Shown: positions 27,758 through 38,583, counted from the first letter of the stretch. The stretch: DNA of 64,000 nt from Pseudomonas sp. R5(2019) (GCF_009905435.1 NZ_JAAAMT010000019.1:29532-93531); one strand, 5' to 3'. The notes: generated by a model from the sequence alone, not told the origin. A program made the numbers and translations.

Positions 27758-27779
27758 AACCGCCCAAATGAGGGCGGTT
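27758..27779 (-). terminator. katA intrinsic terminator
   Basis: AACCGCCC (27758-27765) pairs with GGGCGGTT (27772-27779), and the minus strand continues into a T5 run. It lies 18 bp beyond the katA stop and upstream of bfrA. Confidence 0.85.
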
Positions 27780-27796
27780 CTTCTTATCACTTCGAC

Positions 27797-29245
27797 TCAG
27801 ACCAATTGAACGCCCAACGCCTTGGCAACACCTTCGCCGTAGGCCCGGTCGGCCTTGAGGAAATGTTGTAATTGGCGCTGCACGACATCACTGGAAACAC
27901 CCGCCATGGCGCCAGCGATGTTGCTGACCAACAGCGCTTGCTGATCGGCATTCATCAGACGGAACAACGCTCCAGCGTGGCTGTAGTAATCGGTGTCCTC
28001 GCGATGATCATAACGATCGGCTGCGCCACTGAGGGACAATGCCGGCTCAGCGTACTGAGGTGCTTGCTTGGGCGCCTCTGCATAGCTGTTTGGCTCATAG
28101 TTAGGAGCCGCACCGCCGTTGGCCCCAAACGCCATGGAACCATCACGCTGGTAAGTATTGACCGGGCTGCGCGGGGCATTGACCGGCAGCTGCTGATGGT
28201 TGGTTCCGACGCGATAGCGGTGAGCATCGGCATAGGCGAAAACCCGGCCTTGCAGCATGCGGTCTGGCGACAGGCCAACACCTGGGACCATATTGCTCGG
28301 GCCAAACGCCGCTTGTTCAACCTCGGAAAAATAGTTGAGCGGATTGCGATTGAGCTCAAGCTCGCCAATTTCAATCAGCGGGAACTCTTTCTGCGACCAG
28401 GTTTTGGTCACATCGAACGGGTTCTCATGGCGTGAAGCCGCTTGCGCCTCGGTCATGATCTGGACGCAAACGCTCCACTTTGGAAAGTCGCCTCGTTCGA
28501 TAGCACCGAAGAGGTCGCGTTGTGCGTAGTCAGGGTCGGTACCCGCGATGCGAGCGGCGTCAGCCGGCGCCAGGTTCTTGATTCCTTGCTTGGTCTTGTA
28601 GTGCCATTTAACCCAGTGACGCTCACCCTGAGCGTTAATCACGCTGTAGGCATGGCTGCCAAAGCCGTGCATATGGCGGTAGCCGTCCGGAATCCCGCGG
28701 TCGGAAAACAGGATGGTGACCTGGTGCAGCGCCTCAGGAGAGTGCGACCAGAAATCCCACATCATCTGGGCGCTTTTCAGGTTGCTTTGCGGCAGGCGCT
28801 TCTGGGTATGGATAAAGTCCGGGAACTTGAGCGGATCGCGGATGAAGAACACCGGCGTGTTATTACCCACGATGTCCCAGTTACCTTCCTCGGTGTAGAA
28901 CTTGATCGCGAAACCACGCGGATCTCGCTCGGTGTCTGCCGAGCCGCGTTCGCCACCGACGGTGGAGAACCGAATGAAGATCGGAGTTTGTTTACCCACC
29001 GCGTCAAAGAGCTTGGCGCTACTGTACTGAGCAAAATCGCGGGTTAGGGTGAACGTACCGTATGCCCCCGAGCCCTTGGCGTGCACGCGGCGCTCAGGGA
29101 TGTTCTCGCGGTTGAAGTGGGCTAACTTCTCAATCAGATGAAAATCATCCAGCAACAGAGGGCCACGCGGCCCGGCTGAACGGGAGTTCTGGTTATCGGC
29201 GACGGGTGCGCCGCTAGCGGTGGTCAGTGTTTTATTCTGGCTCAT
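27797..29245 (-). CDS. katA: Catalase KatA (monofunctional haem catalase)
   Basis: 482 residues, a small-subunit clade III-type catalase. The active-site motif [16 protein letters not shown] places the essential His55. Asn in [13 protein letters not shown] and the proximal haem Tyr in [14 protein letters not shown] (near residue 338) are present. No signal peptide is visible. It breaks down hydrogen peroxide. It lies next to bfrA, as in P. aeruginosa, where the housekeeping catalase gene occupies the same place beside rplQ. An Anr-like dyad lies upstream of its start. Confidence 0.96.
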   Translation of the reverse strand: MSQNKTLTTASGAPVADNQNSRSAGPRGPLLLDDFHLIEKLAHFNRENIPERRVHAKGSGAYGTFTLTRDFAQYSSAKLFDAVGKQTPIFIRFSTVGGERGSADTERDPRGFAIKFYTEEGNWDIVGNNTPVFFIRDPLKFPDFIHTQKRLPQSNLKSAQMMWDFWSHSPEALHQVTILFSDRGIPDGYRHMHGFGSHAYSVINAQGERHWVKWHYKTKQGIKNLAPADAARIAGTDPDYAQRDLFGAIERGDFPKWSVCVQIMTEAQAASRHENPFDVTKTWSQKEFPLIEIGELELNRNPLNYFSEVEQAAFGPSNMVPGVGLSPDRMLQGRVFAYADAHRYRVGTNHQQLPVNAPRSPVNTYQRDGSMAFGANGGAAPNYEPNSYAEAPKQAPQYAEPALSLSGAADRYDHREDTDYYSHAGALFRLMNADQQALLVSNIAGAMAGVSSDVVQRQLQHFLKADRAYGEGVAKALGVQLV

Positions 29246-29335
29246 GTAGTGTCTTCCTCAGTCAGGCTTGATCTGTCGGCTGATCGGCCGTGAGTGAGTA
29301 TTGACGCCAAACGTGACACTCGCCAAATTCATTGA

Positions 29336-29349
29336 GTGACTTGGATCAA
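29336..29349 (-). promoter_or_regulatory. Weak Anr/FNR-like dyad upstream of katA
   Basis: On the minus strand TTGATCCAAGTCAC has one perfect TTGAT half-site and a degenerate second half (GTCAC for ATCAA), about 90 bp before the katA start. Anr involvement in katA expression has been reported in P. aeruginosa as I recall, but the match is poor. Confidence 0.3.
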
Positions 29350-29379
29350 TAGATTTTTACTAAACATGTGAAAACAAAA

Positions 29380-29400
29380 AACCGGGCACAAGGCCCGGTT
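29380..29400 (-). terminator. Terminator at the end of the ribosomal alpha operon
   Basis: AACCGGGC (29380-29387) pairs with GCCCGGTT (29393-29400). The minus strand continues TTTTTGTTTT. It lies 20 bp after rplQ and ends the long ribosomal superoperon. Confidence 0.9.
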
Positions 29401-29420
29401 CTTTGTACAGACTGTTCGTC

Positions 29421-29807
29421 TTACTCAGCAGCTTCTACTACGCCACCGACAGGACGATCGACCAGCTCGACGTACGCCATAGGCGCGTTGTCGCCAGCGC
29501 GGAAACCGCACTTCAGGATACGCAGGTAGCCGCCTTGACGGGTGGCATAGCGCTTGCCCAGATCGTTGAACAGCTTGCCGACGATTTCTTTCGAACGGGT
29601 ACGATCGAAAGCCAAACGACGGTTAGCAACGCTGTCTTCCTTGGCCAGAGTGATCAGCGGCTCGGCAACGCGGCGCAGTTCTTTGGCTTTCGGCAGGGTA
29701 GTTTTGATCAGCTCGTGCTCGAACAGCGACACCGCCATGTTCTGGAACATGGCCTTGCGGTGAGAGCTGGTACGGCTCAGGTGACGTCCACTTTTACGAT
29801 GACGCAT
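29421..29807 (-). CDS. rplQ: 50S ribosomal protein L17
   Basis: 128 residues starting [20 protein letters not shown], the invariant L17 N-terminus. It ends in an acidic tail (VEAAE). L17 lies near the peptide exit on the 50S subunit. Last gene of the alpha operon, 42 bp after rpoA and followed by the operon terminator. Confidence 0.97.
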   Translation of the reverse strand: MRHRKSGRHLSRTSSHRKAMFQNMAVSLFEHELIKTTLPKAKELRRVAEPLITLAKEDSVANRRLAFDRTRSKEIVGKLFNDLGKRYATRQGGYLRILKCGFRAGDNAPMAYVELVDRPVGGVVEAAE

Positions 29808-29849
29808 GGTTCATTCCTTACCAAACACTACGTTCGGTGATTACGACGA

Positions 29850-30851
29850 TCAGGCAGTCGCCTTGTCGTCCTTCTTAAGACTTGCAGGCGGCCAGTTGTC
29901 GAGGCGCATGCCGAGGGACAGACCGCGGGAGGCCAGAACGTCCTTGATTTCAGTCAAGGATTTCTTGCCCAGGTTCGGAGTCTTCAACAGTTCTACTTCG
30001 GTACGCTGAATCAGGTCGCCGATGTAGTAAATGTTTTCCGCCTTAAGGCAGTTAGCCGAACGTACAGTCAGTTCCAGATCGTCAACCGGGCGAAGCAGGA
30101 TCGGGTCGATCTCATCTTCTTGCTCGATTACCACTGGTTCGCTGTCACCTTTGAGGTCGACGAACGCAGCCAACTGCTGTTGCAGAATGGTTGCTGCACG
30201 ACGGATAGCCTCTTCAGGATCCAGAGTACCGTTGGTTTCCAGATCAATTACCAGCTTGTCCAGGTTGGTACGCTGTTCGACACGGGCGTTTTCCACCACG
30301 TATGCGATACGGCGAACCGGGCTGAACGAAGAGTCGAGCTGCAAGCGACCAATGCTGCGGCTCTCGTCTTCATCGCTCTGACGCGAATCGGCCGGCTCAT
30401 AACCACGACCACGAGCTACGGTGAGCTTCATGTTCAAGGCGCCGTTAGACGCCAGGTTAGCGATTACGTGATCGGGATTAACGATCTCGACATCATGATC
30501 CAGCTGAATATCGGCAGCGGTAACCACCCCCGAACCCTTCTTCGACAAGGTCAGCGTAACTTCGTCACGACCGTGCAGTTTGATAGCCAGGCCCTTCAGG
30601 TTCAACAGGATTTCAATGACGTCTTCCTGTACACCTTCGATTGCGCTGTACTCGTGGAGTACACCGTCAATCTCGGCCTCGACTACTGCACAGCCAGGCA
30701 TGGAGGACAACAGGATGCGGCGCAGCGCGTTGCCCAGGGTATGGCCGAAACCACGCTCGAGAGGCTCGAGCGTAATTTTAGCGCGGGTTGGACTGACGAC
30801 CTGCACATCAATGTGGCGGGGCGTCAGGAACTCATTTACCGAAATCTGCAT
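29850..30851 (-). CDS. rpoA: RNA polymerase alpha subunit
   Basis: 333 residues. The N-terminal dimerisation domain ([26 protein letters not shown] near residues 31-56) and the C-terminal domain (about 245-325; [24 protein letters not shown] helix-hairpin) are both complete. The CTD contacts UP elements and activators. It sits between rpsD and rplQ, as in other gammaproteobacteria. Confidence 0.98.
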   Translation of the reverse strand: MQISVNEFLTPRHIDVQVVSPTRAKITLEPLERGFGHTLGNALRRILLSSMPGCAVVEAEIDGVLHEYSAIEGVQEDVIEILLNLKGLAIKLHGRDEVTLTLSKKGSGVVTAADIQLDHDVEIVNPDHVIANLASNGALNMKLTVARGRGYEPADSRQSDEDESRSIGRLQLDSSFSPVRRIAYVVENARVEQRTNLDKLVIDLETNGTLDPEEAIRRAATILQQQLAAFVDLKGDSEPVVIEQEDEIDPILLRPVDDLELTVRSANCLKAENIYYIGDLIQRTEVELLKTPNLGKKSLTEIKDVLASRGLSLGMRLDNWPPASLKKDDKATA

Positions 30852-30873
30852 GGATGCACCTATTTTCTAGCCC

Positions 30874-31494
30874 TTACTTGGAGTAGAGCTCGACAATCAG
30901 GCTTTCGTTGATGTCAGCAGACAGGTCGCCGCGAGCCGGAACGTTCTTGAAAACGCCGGATTTTTTCGCAGTGTCCACATCTACCCACTCAACGCGGCCA
31001 CGCTGGGCGCACAGTTCAAGGGCTTGAACAATGCGCAGCTGGTTCTGCGATTTCTCGCGAACTGCGACCACGTCACCCGGACGAACTTGGTAGGACGGAA
31101 CGTTTACAGTCTTGCCGTTAACGCTGATCGCTTTGTGCGAAACCAGCTGACGGGATTCAGCACGAGTAGCGCCGAAGCCCATACGATAAACGACGTTGTC
31201 CAGACGGCATTCGAGCAGTTGCAGCAGGTTCTCACCGGTAGCGCCTTTCTTGCCGGCAGCTTCCTTGTAGTAACCGCTGAACTGACGCTCGAGAACGCCA
31301 TAAATACGACGGACCTTCTGCTTTTCACGCAGTTGGGTGCCGTAGTCGGACTGACGACCACGACGCTGGCCGTGGATACCTGGGGCTGCTTCGATGTTGC
31401 ACTTCGATTCCAGAGCGCGAACGCCGCTCTTCAGGAACAGATCAGTGCCTTCACGACGAGACAGTTTGCATTTTGGACCAATGTAACGTGCCAT
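30874..31494 (-). CDS. rpsD: 30S ribosomal protein S4
   Basis: 206 residues beginning [20 protein letters not shown], with the S4 RNA-binding domain near 95-160 ([28 protein letters not shown]). It is a primary 16S rRNA binder that starts 30S assembly. In E. coli S4 represses its own operon by binding the rpsM leader; whether this holds here is unknown. Confidence 0.98.
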   Translation of the reverse strand: MARYIGPKCKLSRREGTDLFLKSGVRALESKCNIEAAPGIHGQRRGRQSDYGTQLREKQKVRRIYGVLERQFSGYYKEAAGKKGATGENLLQLLECRLDNVVYRMGFGATRAESRQLVSHKAISVNGKTVNVPSYQVRPGDVVAVREKSQNQLRIVQALELCAQRGRVEWVDVDTAKKSGVFKNVPARGDLSADINESLIVELYSK

Positions 31495-31509
31495 TTATCT
31501 GTCTCCTGA

Positions 31510-31899
31510 TTACACGCGACGCTTCTTCGGCGGACGGCACCCGTTATGCGGGATTGGCGTCACGTCGGTGATGCTGGCGATCTTATAGCCACAGCCGTTC
31601 AGAGCACGAACAGCGGACTCACGACCTGGACCTGGACCCTTGACGTTTACGTCGAGGTTCTTCAGACCATATTCCAGCGCAGCTTGACCAGCACGTTCAG
31701 CAGCTACTTGAGCAGCGAACGGGGTGGACTTACGCGAACCGCGGAAACCCGAACCGCCGGAGGTAGCCCAGGACAGCGCGTTACCTTGACGATCGGTAAT
31801 GGTCACGATGGTGTTGTTGAAAGACGCGTGGATGTGGGCGATGCCATCAACCACTGTCTTTTTGACTTTTTTACGAGGACGAGCAGCAGGTTTTGCCAT
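31510..31899 (-). CDS. rpsK: 30S ribosomal protein S11
   Basis: 129 residues: basic N-terminus ([18 protein letters not shown]), core [17 protein letters not shown], and the basic C-terminus [12 protein letters not shown] typical of S11. It lines the mRNA exit site on the platform. It lies between rpsM and rpsD with short spacers. Confidence 0.97.
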   Translation of the reverse strand: MAKPAARPRKKVKKTVVDGIAHIHASFNNTIVTITDRQGNALSWATSGGSGFRGSRKSTPFAAQVAAERAGQAALEYGLKNLDVNVKGPGPGRESAVRALNGCGYKIASITDVTPIPHNGCRPPKKRRV

Positions 31900-31929
31900 G
31901 TCTAAATTCCTGTCGATTCGCTGGTGCGA

Positions 31930-32286
31930 TTACTTGCGGATCGGCTTACGCGGACCTTTACGGGTACGCGCGTTGGTCTTGGTACGCTGACCGCGTACTG
32001 GAAGACCCCGACGATGACGCAGACCGCGGTAGCAGCCCAGGTCCATCAACCGCTTGATTTTCATGTTGATGTCGCGACGCAGGTCACCTTCGGTGGTGAA
32101 CTTCGCAACTTCGCTACGCAGCTGTTCAATCTGCTCGTCGCTCAGATCCTTGATCTTTGCGGCTGGGTTGACCCCAGTGTCTGCACAGATTTTCTGTGCA
32201 GTGGTGCGACCAACACCGTAGATGTAGGTCAGCGAGATAACAGTGTGCTTGTTATCTGGAATGTTAACGCCTGCAATACGGGCCAT
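31930..32286 (-). CDS. rpsM: 30S ribosomal protein S13
   Basis: 118 residues beginning [20 protein letters not shown] and ending in the basic tail [18 protein letters not shown] that contacts tRNA in the P site. First gene of the alpha operon. A near-consensus promoter lies 60 bp upstream of its start. Confidence 0.97.
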   Translation of the reverse strand: MARIAGVNIPDNKHTVISLTYIYGVGRTTAQKICADTGVNPAAKIKDLSDEQIEQLRSEVAKFTTEGDLRRDINMKIKRLMDLGCYRGLRHRRGLPVRGQRTKTNARTRKGPRKPIRK

Positions 32287-32345
32287 TCAGTGGGACTCCA
32301 ATTGACAGCTACCTACGCCCCGGAAGCCAAGAAATAGGGCGCGAG

Positions 32346-32374
32346 ATAATATCGCTGTAATAACAAATAATCAA
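32346..32374 (-). promoter_or_regulatory. Predicted alpha-operon promoter (rpsM)
   Basis: On the minus strand TTGATT (complement of 32369-32374), a 17-bp spacer and TATTAT (complement of 32346-32351). It sits between the rpmJ hairpin and rpsM, so the alpha operon can be transcribed separately from spc. Confidence 0.65.
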
Positions 32375-32398
32375 CCCAGCAGCGCACTAGCTGCTGGG
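32375..32398 (-). terminator. Hairpin between rpmJ and rpsM
   Basis: CCCAGCAGC (32375-32383) pairs perfectly with GCTGCTGGG (32390-32398). The minus strand continues TTGATTATTTGTTATT, a loose U-rich tail that doubles as the -35 region of the next promoter. Likely a partial terminator of the spc operon. Confidence 0.6.
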
Positions 32399-32417
32399 CT
32401 TGAAGCGCAGATCACAA

Positions 32418-32534
32418 TCAGCCTTGGCGCTGCTTATGACGTGGTTCCGCGCTGCAAATTACTCGAACGACACCTTCGCGGCGAATAATTTTGCAGTTAC
32501 GGCACAGCTTTTTCACCGATGCACGAACTTTCAT
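32418..32534 (-). CDS. rpmJ: 50S ribosomal protein L36 (zinc-ribbon form)
   Basis: 38 residues, [20 protein letters not shown] at the start and a C-terminal [12 protein letters not shown]. The zinc ligands Cys11, Cys14, Cys27 and His33 identify the C+ form of L36. It lies 28 bp after secY and ends the spc operon. Confidence 0.95.
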
Positions 32535-32562
32535 CACCAACTCCTCGAACCTTAAGGGTCTC

Positions 32563-33894
32563 TCAGCGCAGCAAACCGCTGCCGCCGTAGCCTTTCAGGT
32601 TGGCTTTCTTCATCAGGGATTCGTACTGGTGCGAAACGAGGTGCGATTGTACTTGGGACATGAAGTCCATCACAACCACTACCACAATCAGCAACGAGGT
32701 CCCGCCAAGGTAGAACGGAACGTTTGCCGCAACCACCAGGAACTGGGGCAGCAGGCACACGGCCGTCATATAAAGAGCACCGAACATGGTCAAGCGGGTC
32801 AGAACGCCATCAATGTAGCGCGCCGACTGCTCACCTGGACGGATGCCCGGAATAAAGGCACCGGACTTCTTCAGGTTTTCCGCTACGTCTTTCGGATTGA
32901 ACATCAACGCCGTATAGAAGAAGCAGAAGAAAATAATCCCTGCACTAAACAGCAGAATATTCAACGGCTGACCAGGAGCGATCGACTGCGAGATGTCCTG
33001 CAACCAGCCCATACCTTCAGACTGACCAAACCAGGCACCCAACGAAGCCGGGAACAGCAAAATGCTGCTCGCGAAAATAGCAGGAATAACACCGGCCATA
33101 TTCACTTTCAGCGGCAGGTGGCTCGTCTGCGCAGCAAAAACCTTGCGGCCCTGCTGACGCTTGGCATAGTGAACGGCGATACGACGCTGACCACGCTCGA
33201 TGAAGACCACGAAACCGATAATCGCTACTGCCAGCAGACCGATGGCGACCAAGGCAAAAATGTTGATATCGCCCTGACGTGCAGACTCGAAAGACTGCCC
33301 AATCGCTCTCGGAAGACCGGCGACGATACCTGCGAAAATCAACATCGAGATACCGTTGCCTACACCGCGCTCTGTGATCTGCTCACCCAGCCACATCATG
33401 AACATCGCACCCGCCACAAAGGTGGAGACCGCAACGAAATGGAAGCCAAAGTCAGCAGAAAAAGCAACGCCCTGACCGGCCAAGCCAATGGACATGCCAA
33501 TCGCTTGAACCAGGGCCAGGACGACGGTGCCGTAGCGGGTGTACTGGCTAATCTTGCGACGGCCAGCCTCACCTTCCTTCTTCAACTGTTCCAGCTGCGG
33601 GCTGACAGCGGTCATGAGCTGCATGATGATCGACGCCGAAATGTACGGCATGATCCCCAGTGCAAAAATACTCATCCGCTCCAGCGCGCCGCCGGAAAAC
33701 ATGTTGAACAAGCTAAGAATGGTCCCCTCATTCTGCCGAAACAGGTCCGCGAGCCGATCCGGGTTGATACCTGGAACTGGGATATGCGCACCGATCCGAT
33801 AGACGATAATCGCCAGGAACAGGAAACGCAGACGAGCCCAGAGTTCGGACATCCCGCCCTTGCCTAGCGCTGAGAGAGCACCTTGCTTAGCCAT
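32563..33894 (-). CDS. secY: Protein translocase subunit SecY
   Basis: 443 residues with ten membrane helices. It starts [19 protein letters not shown], and the plug and gate regions follow TM1 ([26 protein letters not shown]). It forms the SecYEG channel with SecE (encoded far to the right at 59307-59675) for export and membrane insertion. The ATG directly abuts the rplO stop with no gap. Confidence 0.97.
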
Positions 33895-34329
33895 TTATTC
33901 CTCGAACTTGCCGCCAGCTGCTTCGATAGCCGCACGCGCACCTTTGGTGGCTGCGATACCCTTGATGGTGACCGCGCGAGTAACCTCACCGGACAGCATG
34001 ATTTTCACGCGCTGTACGTTTTGGTTGATCACGTTGGCATCCTTCAGGGATTGCACGGTGACGATGTCGCCTTCCACTTTGGCCAGCTCGGACAGACGCA
34101 CTTCTGCGCGATCCATGGCTTTCAGCGAAACGAAACCGAATTTCGGCAGACGACGGTGCAGCGGCTGTTGACCGCCTTCAAAGCCTGGAGCAATGGTGCC
34201 ACCGGAGCGGGAAGTCTGACCTTTGTGACCACGGCCACCAGTCTTACCCAAACCACTACCGATACCACGGCCCGGACGATGCTTCTCGCGACGGGAACCC
34301 GGCGCTGGACTCAGATCATTGAGTTTCAT
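33895..34329 (-). CDS. rplO: 50S ribosomal protein L15
   Basis: 144 residues. The Gly/Arg-rich N-terminal extension ([20 protein letters not shown]) threads into 23S rRNA; the globular domain includes [17 protein letters not shown]. The stop abuts secY, and rpmD is 3 bp upstream. Confidence 0.97.
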   Translation of the reverse strand: MKLNDLSPAPGSRREKHRPGRGIGSGLGKTGGRGHKGQTSRSGGTIAPGFEGGQQPLHRRLPKFGFVSLKAMDRAEVRLSELAKVEGDIVTVQSLKDANVINQNVQRVKIMLSGEVTRAVTIKGIAATKGARAAIEAAGGKFEE

Positions 34330-34332
34330 CGA

Positions 34333-34509
34333 TTAACCCTCGACGCGCAGCATGTAGTAAGCCTTGTTGATCATCCCGCGATTCTCGGGAGTATCCAGGA
34401 CTTCTACAGTGTGACCGATGCGGCGCAGACCCAGACCCTTAACGCACAGCTTGTGGTTAGGGAGACGGCCGGCGGTGCTTTTGATCAGCGTTACTTTAAC
34501 GGTAGCCAT
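34333..34509 (-). CDS. rpmD: 50S ribosomal protein L30
   Basis: 58 residues starting [20 protein letters not shown], a complete bacterial L30. ATG 34509 is preferred over an upstream TTG that would add two residues. GGAG from the end of rpsE serves as SD. It lies 3 bp from the rplO start. Confidence 0.96.
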   Translation of the reverse strand: MATVKVTLIKSTAGRLPNHKLCVKGLGLRRIGHTVEVLDTPENRGMINKAYYMLRVEG

Positions 34510-34511
34510 GA

Positions 34512-35012
34512 TCAACGGATCTCCTCAACGCTCTTGCCGCGCTTGGCAGCAATGGACGACGGGGATTGCATGGTTTTCAGACCCTTGAAAGTGGCGTGTA
34601 CCACGTTCACTGGGTTGGTCGAACCGTAGCATTTAGCCAGTACGTTCTGAACGCCAGCCACTTCCAGCACTGCGCGCATAGCGCCGCCAGCGATGATACC
34701 GGTACCTTCAGAAGCAGGCTGCATGTAAACCTTGGAAGCGCCGTGGGCGGATTTCAGGGCGTACTGCAGGGTGGTACCGTTAAGGTCCACTTGAATCATG
34801 TTGCGGCGAGCAGCTTCCATGGCTTTCTGGATCGCAGCAGGTACTTCGCGCGATTTGCCACGGCCGAAGCCAACACGACCTTTACCATCACCAACCACGG
34901 TCAACGCGGTGAAAGTGAAGATACGGCCGCCTTTAACGGTTTTAGCTACGCGGTTAACTTGAACCAGCTTCTCGATGTAGCCTTCGTCGCGCTTTTGGTC
35001 GTTATTTGACAT
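34512..35012 (-). CDS. rpsE: 30S ribosomal protein S5
   Basis: 166 residues: a dsRBD-like N-terminal domain ([20 protein letters not shown]) and a C-terminal S5 domain ([29 protein letters not shown]). It affects decoding accuracy and mRNA unwinding. The loop around [12 protein letters not shown], where spectinomycin-resistance changes occur, looks wild type. Confidence 0.97.
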   Translation of the reverse strand: MSNNDQKRDEGYIEKLVQVNRVAKTVKGGRIFTFTALTVVGDGKGRVGFGRGKSREVPAAIQKAMEAARRNMIQVDLNGTTLQYALKSAHGASKVYMQPASEGTGIIAGGAMRAVLEVAGVQNVLAKCYGSTNPVNVVHATFKGLKTMQSPSSIAAKRGKSVEEIR

Positions 35013-35015
35013 AAC

Positions 35016-35366
35016 TTAGAACTCCAGCCCAGCTTCACGAGCAGCATCAGCCAGCGCTTTAACGCGGCCGTGGTACTTGAAGCCAGAGCGGTCGAAAGCC
35101 ACCTGCGAGACGCCAGCGGCTTTCGCACGCGTAGCGACCAGCTGGCCAACCTTAGTGGCCGCGTCGATGTTGCCAGTGGCACCATCACGCAGTTCTTTGT
35201 CCAAAGTCGAGGCGCTTGCCAGGACTTTGCTGCCGTCGGCCGAAATGACCTGGGCATAGATGTGCTGCGAGGAGCGGAACACGCAGAGACGCACGGCTTC
35301 GAGCTCGTGCATTTTCAGGCGTGCTTTGCGAGCGCGACGCAGTCGAGTAACTTTTTTGTCGGTCAT
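35016..35366 (-). CDS. rplR: 50S ribosomal protein L18
   Basis: 116 residues, [20 protein letters not shown] start and the conserved end [26 protein letters not shown]. It binds 5S rRNA in the central protuberance. Spaced 3 bp from rpsE. Confidence 0.97.
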   Translation of the reverse strand: MTDKKVTRLRRARKARLKMHELEAVRLCVFRSSQHIYAQVISADGSKVLASASTLDKELRDGATGNIDAATKVGQLVATRAKAAGVSQVAFDRSGFKYHGRVKALADAAREAGLEF

Positions 35367-35376
35367 TTGCTATGCC

Positions 35377-35910
35377 CTACTTCTTCTTGGCTTCTTTACG
35401 ACGGACGACTTCGTCCGCGTAACGCACACCCTTACCTTTGTAAGGCTCTGGTGGACGGAAATCGCGGATTTCAGCGGCCACTTGACCCACCAGCTGCTTG
35501 TCGATGCCCTTGATCAGGATATCGGTCTGGCTAGGAGTCTCAGCGGTGATGCCTTCCGGCAGTTCGTAGTCCACTGGGTGCGAGAAGCCGAGAGCCAGGT
35601 TCAGCACTGTGCCTTTTGCTTGTGCCTTGTAACCAACACCGACCAGCTGGAGCTTGCGCTCGAAGCCTTGGCTTACGCCCTGGACCATGTTGTTTACCAA
35701 CGCACGAGTGGTACCGGCCATTGCACGAGTCTGTTGATCGCCATTGCGAGCAGCGAAACGCAGCTCACCAGCTTCTTCAACGACTTCAACGGACGAGTGA
35801 ACATTCAGTTCGAGAGTGCCCTTGGCACCCTTCACCGAAAGCTGTTGGCCGACGAATTTGACTTCGACACCAGCCGGCAGCTTTACGGGGTTCTTAGCGA
35901 CGCGAGACAT
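35377..35910 (-). CDS. rplF: 50S ribosomal protein L6
   Basis: 177 residues of two similar L6 domains, starting [17 protein letters not shown] and ending [23 protein letters not shown]. It lies at the base of the L7/L12 stalk near the factor-binding site. Follows rpsH by 12 bp. Confidence 0.97.
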   Translation of the reverse strand: MSRVAKNPVKLPAGVEVKFVGQQLSVKGAKGTLELNVHSSVEVVEEAGELRFAARNGDQQTRAMAGTTRALVNNMVQGVSQGFERKLQLVGVGYKAQAKGTVLNLALGFSHPVDYELPEGITAETPSQTDILIKGIDKQLVGQVAAEIRDFRPPEPYKGKGVRYADEVVRRKEAKKK

Positions 35911-35922
35911 GCTTATCCCCCC

Positions 35923-36315
35923 TTAGAACACTGTGCAAAGAACTTCGCCGCCGACACCGGCAGCGCGCGCAGCACGATCAGTCATCACACCTTTGTTGGT
36001 GGAGACGATAGACACACCGAGACCGCCACGAACTTTCGGCAGATCTTCGACGGACTTGTACTGACGCAGGCCTGGACGACTTACGCGCTTGACTTCTTCG
36101 ATAACCGGACGGCCTTCGAAGTATTTCAGCTCGATGGAAAGGGAAGGCTTGGCCTCACCACTTACCTGATAACCCGCGATATAACCTTCGTCCTTGAGAA
36201 CTTTGGCTACAGCCACCTTCAGCGTGGAAGACGGCATGCTTACGACGGACTTTTCAGCCATCTGGGCATTACGGATTCGAGTTAGCATGTCCGCTAACGG
36301 GTCCTGCATACTCAT
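35923..36315 (-). CDS. rpsH: 30S ribosomal protein S8
   Basis: 130 residues, [20 protein letters not shown] start and [20 protein letters not shown] near the C-terminus. It binds the central domain of 16S rRNA. In E. coli S8 represses the spc operon by binding near rplE; here a 210-bp gap with two hairpins separates it from rpsN. Confidence 0.97.
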   Translation of the reverse strand: MSMQDPLADMLTRIRNAQMAEKSVVSMPSSTLKVAVAKVLKDEGYIAGYQVSGEAKPSLSIELKYFEGRPVIEEVKRVSRPGLRQYKSVEDLPKVRGGLGVSIVSTNKGVMTDRAARAAGVGGEVLCTVF

Positions 36316-36390
36316 GGGCTAGACGCTCCTGATACAAAAAAAATGAGCCTTGCGGCTACTACGTCGCCGAGACAATTCCGAGCAAAAAAC

Positions 36391-36409
36391 CCGGGCTCAG
36401 GCGAGCCGG
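36391..36409 (-). terminator. Terminator-like hairpin inside the spc operon (rpsN-rpsH gap)
   Basis: On the minus strand CCGGCTC-GCCT-GAGCCCGG (one bulge) is followed by GTTTTTTG (complement of 36384-36389), the shape of an intrinsic terminator. It lies 75 bp before rpsH, so it could attenuate the distal spc genes. Confidence 0.6.
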
Positions 36410-36431
36410 TCATTCTAGACACACCCCAGAA

Positions 36432-36463
36432 ATGAATCAAGCCCCGAAAGGGGCTTGATTCAT
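36432..36463 (-). other. Perfect 14-bp hairpin in the rpsN-rpsH gap
   Basis: ATGAATCAAGCCCC (36432-36445) pairs perfectly with GGGGCTTGATTCAT (36450-36463) around a four-base loop. On the minus strand the tail is CATTTCTGGG, so it is not a clear terminator. It may be an RNA-processing site, a stabilising structure or a protein-binding site. Confidence 0.7.
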
Positions 36464-36525
36464 ACTCAAGGTCACCGGTGGTCGGCTGGATTACTCCCCC
36501 GCCACCCCGACTTGGGCCGTGTTGC

Positions 36526-36831
36526 TTACCAGCTGGCTTTAACCAGACCTGGTACGTCACCACGCATTGCAGCTTCACGCAGTTTGTTACGGCCGAGGCC
36601 GAACTTGCGGTAAACGCCGTGCGGACGACCAGTGATGCGGCAGCGGTTACGCATGCGCGAAGCGCTTGCGTCACGTGGCTGCTTCTGCAGAGCTACGGAA
36701 GCTTCCCAACGCGCTTCTGGACTTGCGTTCAGATCAACGATGATAGCTTTCAGCTCAGCACGCTTCTTGGCGTACTTGGCAACGGTGAGCTGACGCTTCA
36801 GCTCACGGTTTTTCATGCTCTTCTTGGCCAT
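36526..36831 (-). CDS. rpsN: 30S ribosomal protein S14 (zinc-free form)
   Basis: 101 residues, [20 protein letters not shown] start, C-terminus [27 protein letters not shown]. It has none of the paired CxxC zinc-ribbon motifs found in the short S14 form, so it is the C- type, independent of zinc. Preceded by rplE (13 bp) and followed by the hairpin-rich gap. Confidence 0.96.
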   Translation of the reverse strand: MAKKSMKNRELKRQLTVAKYAKKRAELKAIIVDLNASPEARWEASVALQKQPRDASASRMRNRCRITGRPHGVYRKFGLGRNKLREAAMRGDVPGLVKASW

Positions 36832-36844
36832 TTTCCTACTCCAA

Positions 36845-37384
36845 TCAGTTGCGGAACGGGAATTTGAAAGCGCGCAGCAGTGCGCGACCTTCGTCATCCG
36901 TCCGAGCAGTGGTGGTCAGGGTAATGTCCAGACCGCGGAGAGCATCGATCTTGTCGTAATCAATTTCCGGGAAAATGATCTGCTCTTTCACGCCCATGCT
37001 GTAGTTGCCACGACCATCGAAGGACTTGGCATTCAGGCCGCGGAAGTCGCGGACCCGAGGCAGGGAGATCGCCAGCAGGCGGTCCAGGAACTCGTACATA
37101 CGATCGCGGCGCAGAGTAACTTTAACGCCGATCGGCCAGCCCTCACGGACCTTGAAGCCCGCGATGGATTTCCGAGCGAAAGTTACAACGGCTTTTTGAC
37201 CGGTGATCTTTTCGATGTCGGCAACTGCGTGCTCGATGACTTTCTTGTCGCCGATCGCTTCGCCCAGACCCATGTTCAGGGTGATTTTGGTAACGCGCGG
37301 AACTTCCATCACGTTGGCCAGCTTAAGTTCTTCCTTAAGCTTCGGCGCGATTTCCTTCCGGTAAATCTCTTTCAGTCGTGCCAT
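36845..37384 (-). CDS. rplE: 50S ribosomal protein L5
   Basis: 179 residues, with [20 protein letters not shown] and [22 protein letters not shown]. It binds 5S rRNA and contacts P-site tRNA. Follows rplX in the spc operon by 20 bp. Confidence 0.97.
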   Translation of the reverse strand: MARLKEIYRKEIAPKLKEELKLANVMEVPRVTKITLNMGLGEAIGDKKVIEHAVADIEKITGQKAVVTFARKSIAGFKVREGWPIGVKVTLRRDRMYEFLDRLLAISLPRVRDFRGLNAKSFDGRGNYSMGVKEQIIFPEIDYDKIDALRGLDITLTTTARTDDEGRALLRAFKFPFRN

Positions 37385-37404
37385 GGTCTTCTACCTAGCA
37401 GTGT

Positions 37405-37719
37405 TCAAGCATCAACCGCTTTTTGGGTCGACTTGAAGACACGAATTTTTTTGCCTTCTTCTACTTTGAAACCAACGCGGTCAGCCTTGTTGGTTTCGCC
37501 GTTGAAAATGGCGACGTTGGAAGCGTGCAGTGGCGCTTCTTTTTCGACGATACCGCCTTGTACGCCCGACATAGGGTTAGGCTTGGTATGGCGCTTCACC
37601 AGGTTGATCCCACCAACGACCAGACGGTCGTCAGCGAGCACCTTCAGCACCTTACCGCGCTTGCCTTTGTCTTTGCCGGCGATCACGATGATCTCGTCGT
37701 CACGACGAATCTTTTGCAT
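37405..37719 (-). CDS. rplX: 50S ribosomal protein L24
   Basis: 104 residues with the KOW motif at the N-terminus ([21 protein letters not shown]). It is an early assembly protein near the exit tunnel. It lies 11 bp after rplN. Confidence 0.97.
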   Translation of the reverse strand: MQKIRRDDEIIVIAGKDKGKRGKVLKVLADDRLVVGGINLVKRHTKPNPMSGVQGGIVEKEAPLHASNVAIFNGETNKADRVGFKVEEGKKIRVFKSTQKAVDA

Positions 37720-37730
37720 GTCGGATCTCC

Positions 37731-38099
37731 TTACAGCACTTCTGGGGCAAGCGAGACGATCTTCATGAACTTCTCAGTACGAAGTTCACGGGTCACTGGC
37801 CCAAAGATACGGGTGCCGATCGGCTCTTGCTTGTTGTTCAAAAGAACAGCAGCGTTGCCATCAAAGCGGATAATGGAGCCGTCAGCACGACGGACACCGT
37901 GGCGAGTGCGGACTACAACAGCAGTCATCACTTGACCTTTCTTTACCTTACCGCGAGGAATTGCTTCCTTGACGGTTACCTTGATGATGTCACCGATGCC
38001 GGCGTAACGGCGGTGAGAACCGCCGAGCACCTTGATGCACATGACGCGACGAGCGCCGCTGTTATCGGCCACATCGAGCATGGATTGAGTCTGAATCAT
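37731..38099 (-). CDS. rplN: 50S ribosomal protein L14
   Basis: 122 residues, [20 protein letters not shown] start and [26 protein letters not shown] end. It lies at the subunit interface and forms part of the docking site for factors such as RsfS. First gene of the spc portion. Confidence 0.97.
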   Translation of the reverse strand: MIQTQSMLDVADNSGARRVMCIKVLGGSHRRYAGIGDIIKVTVKEAIPRGKVKKGQVMTAVVVRTRHGVRRADGSIIRFDGNAAVLLNNKQEPIGTRIFGPVTRELRTEKFMKIVSLAPEVL

Positions 38100-38122
38100 A
38101 AAATTTCTCCGACCCCTAGCCC

Positions 38123-38389
38123 TTAGACTTCAACAGCGCGTTCGAGAACTTCAACCAGTGCCCAGGACTTGGTCTTGGCCAGCGGACGGGTCTCGCGGAT
38201 GGAGACCTTGTCGCCGATATGGCACTGATTGGTTTCGTCGTGCGCGTGCAGCTTAGTCGAACGCTTAACGTATTTACCGTAGATCGGGTGCTTTACGCGA
38301 CGCTCGATCAGTACGGTGATGGTCTTGTCCATCTTGTCGCTGACAACACGGCCAGTCAGCGTACGGACGGTTTTTTCGGCTTCAGCCAT
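38123..38389 (-). CDS. rpsQ: 30S ribosomal protein S17
   Basis: 88 residues with the OB-fold pattern [20 protein letters not shown] and [20 protein letters not shown]. It is a primary 16S rRNA binder. The last gene of the S10 operon, 2 bp after rpmC. Confidence 0.97.
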   Translation of the reverse strand: MAEAEKTVRTLTGRVVSDKMDKTITVLIERRVKHPIYGKYVKRSTKLHAHDETNQCHIGDKVSIRETRPLAKTKSWALVEVLERAVEV

Positions 38390-38391
38390 GA

Positions 38392-38583
38392 TTACTTACC
38401 TGCCTGCTGGTTGAGCACAGTTTTCACGCGAGCGATGTCACGCTTCACTTGCGAGAGCAGGTGAGACTGCCCCAACTGGCCAGTTGCTTTCTGCATACGC
38501 AGATTGAACTGGTCGCGCAGCAAGCCGAGCAGTTGCTCGTTCAGTTGCTGTGCTGATTTCTCACGAAGTTCATTCGCTTTCAT
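38392..38583 (-). CDS. rpmC: 50S ribosomal protein L29
   Basis: 63 residues, [20 protein letters not shown], a two-helix protein at the tunnel exit. ATG 38583 overlaps the rplP stop as TGATG; a GTG one codon upstream is less likely. Confidence 0.96.
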
